Below are positions 24,301 through 37,170 of a stretch of DNA of 64,000 bases, in pieces. The position numbers and the translations under genes are program-made. This stretch comes from Sclerodactyla briareus (Eukaryota > Echinodermata > Holothuroidea > Dendrochirotida > Sclerodactylidae). A model generated the notes under the pieces. The model was not told where the DNA came from, searched no databases, and saw only the letters and a list, made by a program, of their open reading frames with translations. The DNA is taken from the NCBI GenBank assembly GCA_026419785.1, contig JAODTK010005608.1, forward strand, positions 1 to 64,000, read 5' to 3'. The first letter of the stretch is position 1. Every line of letters starts with the position of its first letter.

Positions 24301-26619
24301 TCAACCAATTAACTGCAGGATGCTGATTGCTGATTGTCGTTCGCTTTCTTTAACTTGTTCTGGCTGGTTCGATGTATATGGGAGAAAAATGTCAGATGAG
24401 GGCCCGCGGAATAGACCCGTGTCTTGGAAAAAGATACACCGAGGGGTTTTTTAGACGGGGGTTCCGGGTTTGAAACAGGGCCAGCCAATTGGGGAAAATT
24501 GAGTAAAACCTCAACACTGGAGAACTCATTTGTTCTGATGGATTTGTTGCAGGATTCTTTTCGCCATACCTACGAGTATTCACGAATTATACTTCCACAT
24601 TGTAACTCCCTGAAACAATAGAGCGCTAATATGGGCTAAGTCACATGTCGAGTTAGGCAGATTCATCCAACATTCGGACGCCCCTATTATGTGCCATGTT
24701 GTCCTATCGTGGAAGCTGTCCTGCTATAGTCGGTTCCTTATTTGCCAAATTCTTCTTTATAAAATATCTGAAATAACACTGCATAATACCATTGAGGCAA
24801 TATCGAACCCCACGGACTCAAGAGCGACCACTAAATAGAGACTGATGAGAGGAAACTTAACAACAGACGACATGGCTTCTGTGATAACTCTCGATTGATT
24901 TGAACACAACTGTTTAATATCTACAGCAAGTGTCTCCGGGGAACAATGAGTCAGATAAATTGAGAGTTTTGGCTTTCCTCCTATTTTGTTTCTTTTGTAG
25001 GCTATTCCAGACTTGAAAAAGATATCGATGAAATATCGTCTGTCAAGAACTAATAATTTAGGACTGGGAGGTTGAATTATACAAGAATGAACATAGAGGT
25101 AACACTCACTCGGATTGAAGGTGACACCACGGTTGATCACTCGGTTTGTAGCATGTAACTTGAGAATGTCAACTTGATTTGTAACGTGATTTATTTGGGG
25201 TGAGAATATTATTAGGTGTAGGGCATGGTAAATTTCATTATCTACTCGAGCACAGTAATTGGCCCGTACCCATAGTTACTCTGTGAATACACAAAGTTTT
25301 TTAGTAAGCACGTTCTCTGGAGGCAACCAAGATCACTTTATAGTGATGTACCCTAGTAATTCAGTTGACGTACTGTGTGTGCTGGCTGTAAATGCTAAAG
25401 TATACAGTTAACTATGGCTGGCACCAGCTAAACAATCATATTCTAGATAATCATAAATTCTCCTCAGACACAGAATATGCAAAGCCCCCAACCCTCGATT
25501 TGAATCGATACTGGTCTCGATTCAACTCATCGGCCAATTCAGATTGCAGGAAACCAAATAAGGAATTTACGAACCTGACGAAAACGGACAGTGACTGCAT
25601 TTATGTTCATTTCCGCTAACTTGTCTGTCAACAGTTTCCTCTTATTATTTCTCGATACTAGAGTCATCAATTATTAGTGCCGTTGTGTGAAAATCGATTG
25701 AAAGAATTGACCTTGCATGAATATCTATTCATTGGAAATAAAAGGCTCCCAAATGTGGTGTCAAATTTAATATAGATCCACAGTAGACTGTCAGTTACCA
25801 TTAGCCTGTGGAAAATGGGCAGTATGACCGTTGTGGTCGTACCAGTCTTACCAGTGGATATTAACGTATATTATCGGAGGCTGATATTACCACGCTCCAA
25901 AGAGGTGAGGTGAATTGAATTCAACTCCTTTAGAGTGGTGACTTACTCCAGCACACTCCGAGTAGATTGTTACTATTATGGAGGGGAATATCACTGTTAT
26001 TATGGGCATAGGAATAACACAGCCCGGTGACTTCTTGTCGATTCTAAGGATATACGACACCTCCAATGATCTCCTCAGAAAAAAGTGGTACCCATGTTTT
26101 TTTGTTCCCCTTTGTAGGGAGGAAAGAAAAACTGGGAACCGGAAGAGGAAATCATTTCTGGGTAAAAAAATATACCGGTGCATTCCGATCCGCCCGAAAA
26201 ATTCCAATGTTCAGTTTTCCTTCTTCCCGCCTCCTATCAACCTGAAAGAAAAATCCATTTCATCGGCGCTGCATATGGCACACAGTGCATTGTAATATAC
26301 TCACCCTCACCAACCACTATAATCGTATTTGAAGACTCCAGGTTCGCTTCACCGGCCCTCATACGATACTAGGACGGTGTAACTTTTAATGCGGATTGAC
26401 TTCTCATCATCAACTGATCATTTTATCTCATTATCAGGCGGGTGGATAGAGGCTGGTACTTGTGTCTATGGACTTGGTGGTGAGGAGTTCTCTCTTTGAA
26501 CCGATAACGGTTACCGCATCAAGTTACAGAGGTTGCTTCTCTTGATTAAGGAGTCACTAATGTGTAGTTTTACTAATGAATCTTTGTTAGCAGGACAGCT
26601 GACAGCTAAATCTTATTCT

Positions 26620-27082
26620 CTGTGTTCCTCTCTGTGTCGTTCCTTTTAAGATCCTTCTACTCATTTTTAAAGCAATCAACGGCAGGGCTCCTAGATTCAT
26701 CTCAGAGCTTGTTCAGCTGATCCTTCCGATCTCTAAGATCATCTTCCAAGCAACAGCCTAAAGTCACCGTTCGCTCATCCACCAACACGCAGACACTACG
26801 GGTGACGTTCATTCGCCTCTGCTGCGCCACCTTTACGGGAATACCTTCCTGATTCTGTCGTCGGCTCCGACTCTTGTAATCTACTTTCAAGTCTCTCTGG
26901 TTGTAGATATCGTTTCTCTTCACTCAGCACTTTCTGTCTGACTGATTCTCCTGTTATGCCTTTGTTGTTGTGTATCTCTCCCTGTTTTTTGTCTTGTTCT
27001 TTTCTTTTTTGCTTTTAGTTCTGCATTAGGCGCTCTATCAAGTCCTCCATATTATATGAGTATATTATTATTATTATTATTA

Positions 27083-27135
<53 letters not shown>

Positions 27136-27146
27136 TTAATATTAAT
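26620..27146 (+). mobile_element. 5'-truncated LINE 3' end (L2/CR1-like) in U1
   Basis: Codons from 26642 read FKILLLIFKAINGRAPRF then ISELVQ. In a shifted frame near 26800 they read RSFASAAP...YLPDSV and then a Phe/Ser-rich tail. This is the familiar C-terminal end of the reverse-transcriptase polyprotein of L2/CR1/Jockey-type LINEs (FKILLLTFKALNGLAPSYL ... RAFS-AAPRLWNSLP). Frameshifts and a stop (about 26760) make it dead. A short 3' UTR ends GCATTAGGCGCTCTATCAAG (27025-27044) and a (TTA)n tail at 27061-27146, as such LINEs do. Only the last 80-100 residues survive. U0 lacks the insertion. Confidence 0.8.
27061..27146 (+). repeat. (TTA)n tail of the LINE fragment
   Basis: About 27 TTA units with a few interruptions, directly following the LINE 3' UTR end. 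U2 has the same tail at 41762-41803. Confidence 0.85.
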
Positions 27147-28074
27147 TACTTACACACCCCGTAAGAGATCTGACCAAATGCAATATAAATGTGAAGACGA
27201 CGTAGACGTATATTGATTCCGTAATTTCTCCGGAAATGCGTTAAAGGTTCTGCACAATGATGATGACCGTGGGTGGTTGCGGTAATACGTTGAAAGGGGG
27301 TGTTAGGGTCTCGTAACTCACTAGGGAATAACGGACGAGTCTGTTACTCTGTTCACATGTAGTCACGACAGGAACTAGTAGTGATGTTGATGCTGTAGAC
27401 GGATGGCGGAGCACAGAAAAGCTGATGGCGATTGCAGTGCCCTGGGAGTTTGCACCGGGCAGCTCGATCTATATCTTCAGTCAGCTATAACGGACACTAT
27501 GGTTGATAATACCCAAGCACTTACCTAAATGGAAGAATATCAACGTTTTACTTAGTGAACCTCATGTCACTGAGAGAAAGATCAAAGAGTCCACGTGGTC
27601 ACTCGAGACGCGGACCTTGAACAGAGATGACGGTAGCAAACAAGCATGACAACTTGTCATGTATATATGAAATTCCCCTCCTCCTCTTCGTTGGCCCGAA
27701 AGGCGGTTGAGTATTTCTCAACTTCTCTCATATTCAGAACCAGTCAAGCATGGCACACATGACTCAACCAGTCAGCTGTTATATCAGCTGTGAACAAATA
27801 CTTAAAGAGAAGCATATAAAACTGCCAACACCAAACAGTGACAAGAATCTATCATCATTAACTTTTTAAGTTTTTAAGTTTTTTAAGTTGCCTAGTTTCA
27901 ACTGTCGAACACGCGACAGCGTCTTTTGCAGACACGTTACACGGAAAATCGCCTCATTGCAAGTTGATGACGATACGGTGTATCGTCGCTATGCTATGTC
28001 AATGCAAATGTTTCGATAGACGTGTATGGGAGCTGCGGTCATATTACATGTGGTGGACATAGTAGAACTTACTA

Positions 28075-28362
28075 ATGGGAACAATACAAAAAACGAGAAG
28101 GGTTCGAAGCTCTAAATTTGAGATTCAGAGTTATAAGATACGGTCTCTTCGCCTATGTAGGTTTCAAATCAGCTGCAATCTCGAGTGTGAGTTTAAACTT
28201 CCACGGGCGAACGGCACCGTTTATTATTATGGTTTAAGAGGAGAATGCCTATCTCTCACCACAAATTTCGTCGAACATTTTGGATTGCAGCAACGTACGT
28301 TTGAACGAACTGACAGTGCCCACGGATTGCCCAAGGTTCTAAAATACTTGTTTATTTGCTAA
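28075..28362 (+). other. Short frame with indel-free match between U1 and U2
   Basis: An ATG frame whose first 60 codons (MGTIQK...YYYGLRGECLS) align to U2 44257-44430 without any indel. Indels are common elsewhere. I count 8 base differences, about half of them silent. The frame diverges in U2 after codon 60 by an indel. The U0 counterpart (about 7300-7460) is broken, and a degraded relative seems present at 57010-57100. No family recognised. Probably not a gene; noted because it is the best-preserved frame of the unit. Confidence 0.2.
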
Positions 28363-28756
28363 TTCAAGACTACTAAATGACCAAGTGTATGTCCATGAAG
28401 AAATGAATGGGTTACAAACCTGCAATTTACAACCAAATGTTTGTAGTATGATGGAACAGCCTTTGCTGATACATGCAACTCTGGGACAGAATATTCTTTA
28501 ATTACTTACTCGGTTATCCTCATTTAGCTGTTCCAAATTCAGGAAGTAATCAAACCATGGATAATAAATGCAGAATAATTGACGGAAAGTTTCTTAACTA
28601 AGACACAAGCAGAGTATATTTCTCTAAGGGAAAATTCAGCAATCTGCCATCTCTGATATTGACATGCCATCAACTCCCGAGAGTGTAGGTATAGAACGAT
28701 AACTGAGCGGATTCAGGATCAAACATTCAAACTCTCTTTCAAGAACCTATCCCCAG

Positions 28757-29155
28757 TTGAGATTTCACAATTGTAGCAACATTCAAGTTGCTCCGGTTGA
28801 CGGGATTCATTGCTCATTTGATGACATTGACCGACGAGTTGGCTGGAATTTCATGAATGTAGTAATTCTAATTGTTCTCGCCTCCCTTGTATTTACTGGG
28901 ACCCTGGATGAGCAATTCAAGATTTTGAATCCCGTAGAAAATAATGTGAAAGATGGTCAGTACTCTGCGCCATACAGGAAAACGTCGTTCACGTCCTCGG
29001 AGACACAGGGAAATCTAATTAAAATACAAGTAGGTTCTCGAACTGCTAGTATCGAATGCTTCGCGTGCAGTGGCTGTTCTGTTCAGGCATTCAGCATGAT
29101 CCCTACCAGCCTGTACTCAGAGGTGAAAAAAAGCAAATTGCCAGTCAGCAGATAA
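28757..29155 (+). other. 132-codon frame in U1, broken in other copies
   Basis: The longest clean frame in U1, with a hydrophobic stretch (MNVVILIVLASLVFTGTL) that could pass for a membrane segment. The U2 counterpart (about 44960-45340) has stops shortly after the same start region, and so does U0 (about 7980-8340). A diverged internal paralogue of the same DNA lies at about 30190-30350. I read this as non-coding repeat DNA that happens to be open in one copy. Confidence 0.2.
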
Positions 29156-31729
29156 TAAGAGCAGCGTTTGAAAGCCCATATAGATGTGGCTATATAGTTA
29201 ACAGATCCTAAGTACTTTACAGATAAATGTCATGACCAGAGACCAGCCCTTCTTTTCAAATTCAGTGGGTGTTTGTTTGACCGTGTCGTGTAATCTATGT
29301 AAAATCGCCACTGTGGCCGAATTAAAGAATTGCATGAATGTTGAAATTGAACACATAACCTGACCCCCTGGTGACCCATTCTCCAATTTTGAATAATTAA
29401 GGACCAACAGCTGAACAATCTATTGTACCTCCATGGGATATCGAACTCCAAAAATTGACAAAAAGCAAAAATGGACACACCGATCGACCTCCAGCAACCG
29501 GAGGAAACGGACACTTTCGCAACTTAAGGTAGATGATGCCCACAAAATATGAAAATTCGTCCAAAATTCGCATAGGTTATGCAAATTAGACATATGAATC
29601 ACCTCATATGATACCGAATATATGTTTTTAAAAGATCGAGGCCAAAGGTAGACCATACACTGCTAAGTTGGACAAACATTGGTCAACTATCAGAAATCCA
29701 GCCCAATGAAAGGCTAGAGACTTGATATGGGATTTGTCGACGATTGGCCAATTTGTTCTCACCCAACTGTCGAGATTGCTGAATAAATGCCTGACCTTCC
29801 GATATTCGCCCAACCCTTTTTTCTAAGAGTCTGCCCCTGACTTTGAAAGTTCGCATAAATCATGCAAATGGGACGACCTAATCAACAAAGTAACAATGAA
29901 ACCTGATTCGGTCATTCACCTAATAACATGAGTTGAGCCAACATCGCCATAGCTCACGAGAGATCTCAAACAACGAAATACATGAAATGTGTTTTTACAC
30001 TACCTAATTGATCAGCAGGACAGTGATACCGCCATGGGAGGATAATTCGATCCAGTAGATATGAATCCGAGACAATATGTCCCCGCAATACATGCCTTCA
30101 AGTATAAGTGCCGCATGAATTTGGGTTTGGTGCATTGAAGCTGCTATAGTGAGGAGTTTTCTCATACAGTAAGCTGGATTTTATTCCTCACTCGAAGTCA
30201 TTGACCGACAATGGCGGCTCTTGAATTCATGAATGTAAATTTCAATTGTTCTCACCTGCCTTCGTATATCCGAGGCCTGAATTTGAGATTGTAAAATTCT
30301 ATGGACTGTCAATATGTTCGATCACGCGGAGGAAGTTCACAAGTTCAATCAGGATTGTATTTTAGGGAATGTTTGGACAACGTCTTTTTCAGCCAAAAGG
30401 CACCACGATATTAGCTGTGCTGCCTCTAGTATGATACTCATTTTGGGGGGAACAGTTGAGATAAGCGTTGAATAGTACCGAAGGTAGAGTTACGTATGAG
30501 GGGCTAGTCATTTACAATGTTGAATGGTTATTTTTGTAAAGTTCAGCTTTTGAATTATTCGAGAAAATATGATCAATAAATTGGAAATGAAAATGAATGC
30601 CCATCGTTCGATACCTCGATCATTACAGACAGAAACTTCAGTCAAAATCACAGCAGTCAAAACATTCCTTTATAGGATAAATAGGAATCGTCGCGATTTA
30701 AGGAATAGCCGGCCAGCCGCAACAAATGTTTTCGCCACACGAATTTTAGCCTACATACTGTTGTTTCAACATATTTTTTTTCTTTCACTTAGCCTTGTAT
30801 CAGTCAAAAACATAGGATCTGCCACAGTAGGGTAGCGTCGTGGATGGAGAGGCGACATGAAAAAAAGGCTGATGGGAACTTCAAGTCTAAACTGGCGTAT
30901 GGTACTGTTTGTTCAACTTGTGAGAAGAGCCAGGCTGCCCGAATTATGAGGGCGTGACACTCGCTATGTATAATTACTAAACAATTCAGAAATATTGTAT
31001 TGACGGATTGATTCATGTGACAGTTCACGGTAACGGAATGATGCTCAGACACTTTTGGCATCTCCACAGATGAGAATAAATCAAAATTTCATTTTTATGC
31101 CACCAAAACAAGTTCCCTTAATGCAGAGCTCATAACCCCCAAATCTATATTAATGTTTTCAACCAGAAAGAAAAATATCGTTAACGAATTTGGCATGTAA
31201 TGGCTCGGTTAACGGAACATGGCGTTTTTTGTTTTTGTCGAGATCCTCCTCTTGATAATTATTACAAAATGCTTATGCTCAGAAAGGAGGAGGGGGAGGG
31301 AAGTCCACCTTGACCCCTCTTCAACGACAGCGAATCAGCTGTAATTATCCCCCCCCCCCTCCCACGTTTTGGAAGCTTCCTACCCCTACTTTTGCCGCAA
31401 CGCCAGCAAATGCACTGTAGCTCTCCGAATTGCTACCGGTACCAAGGCGATGTTTGTCTCTTCAAGTAGCCAGGGGCTAGAGGCAATTGGCCCGTCTCCC
31501 TAGATGTTTGGACTGGCGCAAATATGTTGTTCACGCCTAAATTTCGTAAATGGTTCGATTTGTTGATTTGATTTGATTGTTTCTGTCAGTTTTAATTGAT
31601 TAATATGTCAGATTGACTTCGGGATTATTACTTTATGAACCAAACAAAAGTAGACATGTACAGTCCGTGGGGGTGATTGGCTTGCTTCACCGTCCTAATT
31701 ACCCTCGCAGGCACTTATATACCCTGTTA

Positions 31730-31736
31730 TAATAGA

Positions 31737-31789
<53 letters not shown>

Positions 31790-32011
31790 CTAAATATCTA
31801 TATATAATAATTATATATATATATTATATAGATATAATAAAAATATATGATATTATATATATATACCTTATAATATATATATATATATATATAGATATTA
31901 TATCAATTTGTTTTTTAATAAACCAAAAAAACATAAATATTAAAAATTTCAAAAAACTAAAAAACCAAAATAAATATATATAATATATATACTATATATA
32001 GATATATATAT

Positions 32012-32042
<31 letters not shown>

Positions 32043-32072
32043 GATATATATATATATATATATGTTATGCGC

Positions 32073-32107
<35 letters not shown>

Positions 32108-32133
32108 TATATATATAGATATATATATATATA

Positions 32134-32184
<51 letters not shown>

Positions 32185-32200
32185 TTATATAGATATATAT
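31730..32200. repeat. (TA)n expansion in U2
   Basis: Nearly pure TA/AT repeat, interrupted at 31900-31975 by an A-rich stretch (ACCAAAAAAACATAAATATT) and near 32063 by TTATGCGCATTA. In U1 the corresponding place (about 18110) has no long TA tract. In U2 the expansion directly replaces about 300 bp that U3 retains at 47900-48190. Confidence 0.9.
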
Positions 32201-32799
32201 GTAATGCGCATAACATTTTCCTTTCCGGAGAGGAACGTAGGCTACGTGAGGTATTGTGTGCCTGAGGTGACTGTGTAGCGTCTTGTTTGTTGAAACGACC
32301 ATAACCAGCGTCGTACTCCCACCCCCTCAATGCCGCGGTTTTCTAAGAATCCCGAGGAATCCGTCATTTGTACATATGTTGAGTTTAGTTTTGGGGATTG
32401 GATACTTTTATTTAAATCGATACCCAGGCATACCAATATGGTGAATACGAAGCTGCCACTGGGGAAGACTCATGAGCATCCAAGCATTTAGCGCCACAGT
32501 TGGTGAAGCGACCGACTTGCTTCGGATTCGGGAATTTCAAATTTCGGAGAGGGGAGATGAGAGGACTCCTAGTTATTACGGGGTATGTTAGTGAACGATA
32601 ATAGTAATAGTGCAACAACATTGTTCGATGAATGTAGGCCAATGATTGATCTTAATTGAAAGAATCAGTACTTTATCTTTTTCTACACTGTTAGTGTAGG
32701 TAAGATGGATTTCACAACAACGATTTTGTCCTGTCCTGGAACAATTCAGCCACCATTTTGTAGTGCTATGGAGAGAAAGGTCAATTATGACACCCTATC

Positions 32800-34413
32800 C
32801 AAGGGCGGCGTAATTGGGGGGGGGGGACGGGGGGGACGGCGCCCCCCCCCAAATTTGTGTGTGTGGGGGGGACGCAATGCATTTGTTCCCCCCCCAATAT
32901 TTGAGCCCGACTGCAATTTCGCTGACACTGTATCCGAAAAATCCATCAGCAACCATGTTTGAACAACTGCATGATGACCTAAATGCTCAGTTGAGTGAAT
33001 TCTGCGCTCCATTTCGAAATTTTTGCGCGCGCGCGCGGGTATTCAGGTTGTCGGTAGTGTTCAGACACTATGATGTGCCTTCTGCAGACATATGATGTCC
33101 TTAACAGAAAAGCCGGGAAATTTACTCTGGGTGTTCTGAATTATCAATGAAAGAAGGGTTCTCCTCCAATCCCTATCGTTTAAATAAGAACAGCTCGCCA
33201 GCGTAGTGGTGTATCTCATTAATGGGACGTTGTCAAAACAAATTGCTATATTGAGGTGAAGGGGGTTGAGACGACGGGGGAGGTCTACCACCTGGCGGGG
33301 ATCTGTATTTTTATTTATTATGGTGCGACCACTTGTTGAACGTGAGTCATGTGCACATACTATCACTATGAGGGGCAAACGGTGCGGCATCGAAAAGGCA
33401 GCCGGAAAACGGCACAATTGCGTTTTTGTCAGAAAGACATCAACATTCAAGTGAGAAAAGGCTGTCCAAAAGTGAAGTCCAAATTATGCCTGAATGTTTG
33501 ATGGAACGCCAGAAGTGAAACTTGTTGTCTTTGAAGGGAATGAATGCTGGGTGGGGGGACGGGCTACGTCTACCACCTAACGGGACCTGAAAAGATGGTC
33601 TATCGCAAATTTAGAAGTATTCGGCAATCAATATATGGGTGCGAATCTTTTTTGAAAGTTGGTTTGCGGGCACGGTGCACATTAAAGGGGGCAGGCAAAC
33701 GGTGCGGGTGGAAACCAATAAATAGCCATCGAGATTCGCCAGGAAACGCCACAGTTGTGCAAGACGTGATTAAACATTTTGTTGAAGACAAGTTTATATC
33801 CAAAGAGTGCCCTGTCTTTTAGATAGAATGTCCAGAAGTGTAAAAATTTCTCGCGCGCTTCGCGCGCAGTTTGTTTTACTTCTGTGTTAATACTCAGTTG
33901 GCCACAAGTCTGGCTCCAAGTAAAAATGTCCCTCCTATTGAGCCTGTGGTCGCAAAGTTTTTTGAAAATTAAAAACGGGGGCCGTAATCTTGAGTTAAAA
34001 AACTCAGAGCCTGCCCTATCGGTCAGTGCCAATGGCGATCGTTAGTCAAATTGGGTCCTGCAAAATTTCGCGCTTCGCGAATGATGGTGGCATTGCATTT
34101 CGATTGATCCTCTCACGACTGGAACCTCGCGTGAATCCGTAGTCAGAATTGTCACGGCACCCAACGCAACACCTTGAAATTGATCACTAGGCGGTTAAGT
34201 TTCTGGAGAACCTTTCCGGGAATAAAAATTTGTTACAATTTAGGAATGAATGCTGACTCCCTAGGCATCATGGAAGTGCGTTTAATGCAATCTAGGGGGT
34301 CTGTTCAAACGAAAAATTTTCCTTGTACATAGCGCCAAAACTGGGTGGCGCTCCGCTTAGATGGTTTTATCTTTCCGTCCCCCCCCCCCAACCGCCACAC
34401 AAATCGCGCCCTG
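32800..34413 (+). mobile_element. Non-autonomous hAT-like element, family H1, inserted in U2
   Basis: U3 reads through the site (GTCAATCTGACTCCCTCATC at 49179, then ATCGAC). U2 is interrupted by 1.6 kb that begins CAAGGGCGGCG and ends CGCGCCCTG, which are inverted CA-starting termini. The flanks CCCTATC (left) and CCCTCGATC (right) fit a duplicated CCCTCATC, an 8-bp target duplication typical of hAT, allowing for indel noise. Inside are G/C-runs, CpG palindromes (CGCGCGCTTCGCGCGC at 33852-33867; TTCGCGCTTCGCGA at 34067-34080) and two internal tandem units. No transposase is recognised. Confidence 0.75.
33250..33760 (+). repeat. Internal tandem units of the H1 element in U2
   Basis: Two units with the shared words TCTACCACCTRRCGGG, TATCG/TATCA, GTGCACAT and AAACGGTGCGG at about 33280-33400 and 33571-33710 (period about 290 bp). 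They match 16150-16650 in reverse orientation. Minus-strand frames through them (MALTDR... at 33682-34032) show no known domain. Confidence 0.6.
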
Positions 34414-35230
34414 GCCCTCGATCATCGACTTAACGCTGAACCTGAGAACATTGTGAAATGGTTTAATGGTCTCTGATCCCTCCGAGTAAATGTATGTCCA
34501 ATTCTGACCCCTTGTTGCGTCACTCATGTTGAACCGCTATTTCCTCGATAACATCAACATTCGTTGGTGAGCAGGAGTAATCAGGGAGGATGTAATGAAC
34601 TCTAAAACACTAGTTTGTAATCAATTCAAATGGCAATTTCAAGCGTAATCAAGTCGTAGCAAATGTTGCACTACATTAGGTTCATATGAATAGTTTGTTT
34701 CAATCCAAACTAGTCATATTGAGTATACCCTCATATAATCTTTTACAAAAAATGATAAAAGTGTCAATGCCAATTGGTGTCCGTATTGGGTTGATTTGCA
34801 CATCCCATTGAAAGAATCGGGAACATATGATGGGCACTAAATCCGAATGTTTACTTACTGTGTGTTAAACTTTATGAGTTTTGAACACAGTGCAAGCGGG
34901 GAGTGCCCGACCAAAAATCGATGGTCGGTCAGAGTGAATTCGGCTACTAGCCTACTACTATCGTACGAGTGCTCCGTTTACGCAGCGAGGTTAGGCATAT
35001 AATTACGCAAGTTAAAACAAAATTTTGACAATGGGCTGAAACTATATTTATTTGGAACACAAGTCAATTTTGAAGAAGTAGAACAGACATGAAACAATAT
35101 GGAAGCTTACTCATTCTCATGAAGCAAATCCAGTCCAGTCTGAATTTCCCAAATAACTGTTATGTCATATATACGTAAAAGGGTCTATGCTACTGCGCCG
35201 ATGATATGAGTTTTAATTTTTAGATAACAT
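34414..35230. other. Unit sequence shared by all three right copies, non-coding
   Basis: Matches 18700-19270 in U1 and 49195-50000 in U3. No gene found. It contains the well-conserved landmark TCGATGGTCGGTCAGAG near 34918. Confidence 0.6.
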
Positions 35231-35633
35231 GGGAAGGTTTACATAACAACAGGTAGCGCTGCACAGCCCCCCCCCCCCCCTCCCATCAGGAAGAACATGG
35301 CATTATGAACGCCCGGACACATATAATAACGGCGTCAGCAGTGGAATGGAACAGGCTGCCGCGATTCTCTGTTGCAGATTCCAATGATTTCGAAGGACAC
35401 GTTAATTCAAATTGTACTATGCTGCTTGTCGATGTTGCGCGATAGTGACGTGGATTAAACAGTCTTATCAAATTTAAAAACAGTCTGAACATGTATGATG
35501 ATATCAATGTATAGTCGATGTGCTATCTTGGGAACAGTTCAACGATATGGAACAAATTCACAATGCCTGGCGAATGAGGATATCAGCAAACTCGAAGCTT
35601 ACAACAATTCTCCTTGCGGGAATTTTCAAGGTG

Positions 35634-35664
35634 ACGGGGGGGGGGGGGGGCGGGGGGGGGGGGT
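35634..35664 (+). repeat. Poly-G tract at a homologous site (U2)
   Basis: Two long G-runs separated by C, followed by TGGCACTTGCTTGTG. U3 has an uninterrupted G-run at the same place (50418-50436). U1 has instead a (GT)n-like stretch before GTGACTTGCTTGTG (20530-20590). The flanking minus-strand poly-Pro frames are artefacts. Confidence 0.85.
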
Positions 35665-35959
35665 GGCACTTGCTTGTGGTCGATAGTCCTCAGAACCCTT
35701 TGTAGTTGGGACCTATTGAATGGTCGTTCAAAACATAAACACGAAAAGGACTGCTGGAATGTTTTCTGGGGATTGCGAGCATCAACTACTTCAAAGTAGG
35801 CGTGTAGGTTGCGAATATTAATGAAAGACAACTCTATTTTATTATACAATCACAGGCCAGGAAAAGACCGATGTAAACAAAAATGAGAGCATCAATCAAT
35901 TTCATATGTAGGCATGGATGCAGATATGAAAAGGAACACTACTGTGTTTGTCATTCAGT

Positions 35960-37170
35960 TCTAGGTCATCCAGGAGAGGGGAGGCCAAAGAGGTTTGTCA
36001 GCACAATATCGAAGACTTGCAAGCATCACTCGATTTCATAGGCAGGCATTAGGTAAACGGTATGGAGAGTAGGTACCACCCCTGATTTCGATTTAACGGA
36101 CAAATACCCAATTCCAAGTCATGGTAGGTCAGGTACGAGGGTCAACACAGAGAATGCTGGACGCACGAATGAGGTATTGGAACACGTAGATTGAAGGAAT
36201 TATGAACAGGTTGAAATTCTATCATCTTGCCAGTAACGGTCATTCAAGGTCAAATTCGGAAAACAACATAGTACGATATATTGAGAACGCAAACATATAA
36301 GTTCATTGGGCAACTAATGTAGTTATTTAAGAGGGTTAAACTCCTTCGGACTAGTTCTGTCAATTTTACATGAAGTTTAACTTCCAAAAAGCTGGTGGTA
36401 TGATAGTTGGAGAACGCAAAATTACCCAAAGCAATATGTCAGACAAATCCCAATAATTTTGAGCCAGTTCAAAGTCAAGAGAGATCAAACTCCTCAACAG
36501 TTGATAATCGAAAACGACACCAAAGCAGCATTAGGTTCAACTAACATTGTAAGTTAAGATAGGAGTGGACAGGCCTATGTTGGAGCTCAAGGTTACGAGG
36601 TAAAATTCCGGAAGGAAAGGCGCGGGCGTGTGGGAGACGGAATTGGTAAACGGAATCGTTTATTAAGTCCGAAGTGTCAAAAGGGGACGGTCTAAAATAG
36701 CGAAAACCCATAATTTGGCTTAGCTCTTAGCCAACCGAGGGTCATCAAGGTCTAGATAGTTTAAGTTACAGATAGGAAGTGGACAGTTCATATTGTTTTG
36801 GAGAGCAGGTTACGAGGTAAAATTCCGGAAATGAGTGGTTAGTCGGGAATTGGAAAAACGGAATCGTGTATTAAGGTTCGAAATATGTCAATAGGTGACA
36901 CAGGTGTAAATAGCGAAAACAAATTAATTTGCTTAGCTCTTAGCCAACTCGAGGTCATTCAAGGTCTAGAAGGACAAAATCAGAATAAAACGAGGGAAAC
37001 ACGAAATGATTGTAAACACGATATCAAGGACAAAACAAATATCACCCAATTTCAAAATAGATGTAGGTTGAGAGAGAAAATCCTATGGTATTTTGAATAG
37101 ACTAAGTTCGAGATCGTTTGAAAGTTTGTTCGAACTACAACGGGGAACGCAGGCATTTATCAAGGTAAAC
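35960..37170 (+). repeat. Internal degenerate repeat block with AGGTCA words (U2)
   Basis: Exact TCAAGGTCA at 36244-36252 and AGGTCA-N4-AGGTCT at 36952-36967. A sub-unit with AAATTCCGGAAR and GGAATTGG is present twice (about 36570-36700 and 36770-36920, period about 190 bp). No coding potential recognised. Confidence 0.6.

Larger units (their letters stand above)
17320..31360 (+). repeat. Large tandem unit, copy U1
   Basis: About 14 kb, collinear with U2 and U3. Landmarks: GTGGGGGTGATTGGCT (17791), GCGGGGATGC...GGTCGGTCAGAG (18988), CGAGCCCCGAAGGCTCCCC (22818), GATACGCATTCCGTC (about 24084), GTGTCTTGGAAAAAGAT (24419), CGTATATTATCGGAGGCTGA (25865), CATCAACTGATCATTTT (26409), GTATCGTCGCTATGCTATG (27979) and CCGGCCAGCCGCAACAA (30709). 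Homology fades leftward between 17480 and 17320. It is more diverged from U2 and U3 than they are from each other. No conserved coding region of real length was found. Confidence 0.85.

Noticed and set aside
31992-32330. Ile-Tyr repeat ORF (112 codons, minus strand)
   Set aside because: It is a direct product of the (TA)n microsatellite.
33682-34032. Minus-strand 116-codon frame inside the hAT-like element, considered as a transposase remnant
   Set aside because: No hAT dimerisation or zinc-finger motif is visible, and the related element at 15.5-17.1 kb does not keep the frame.
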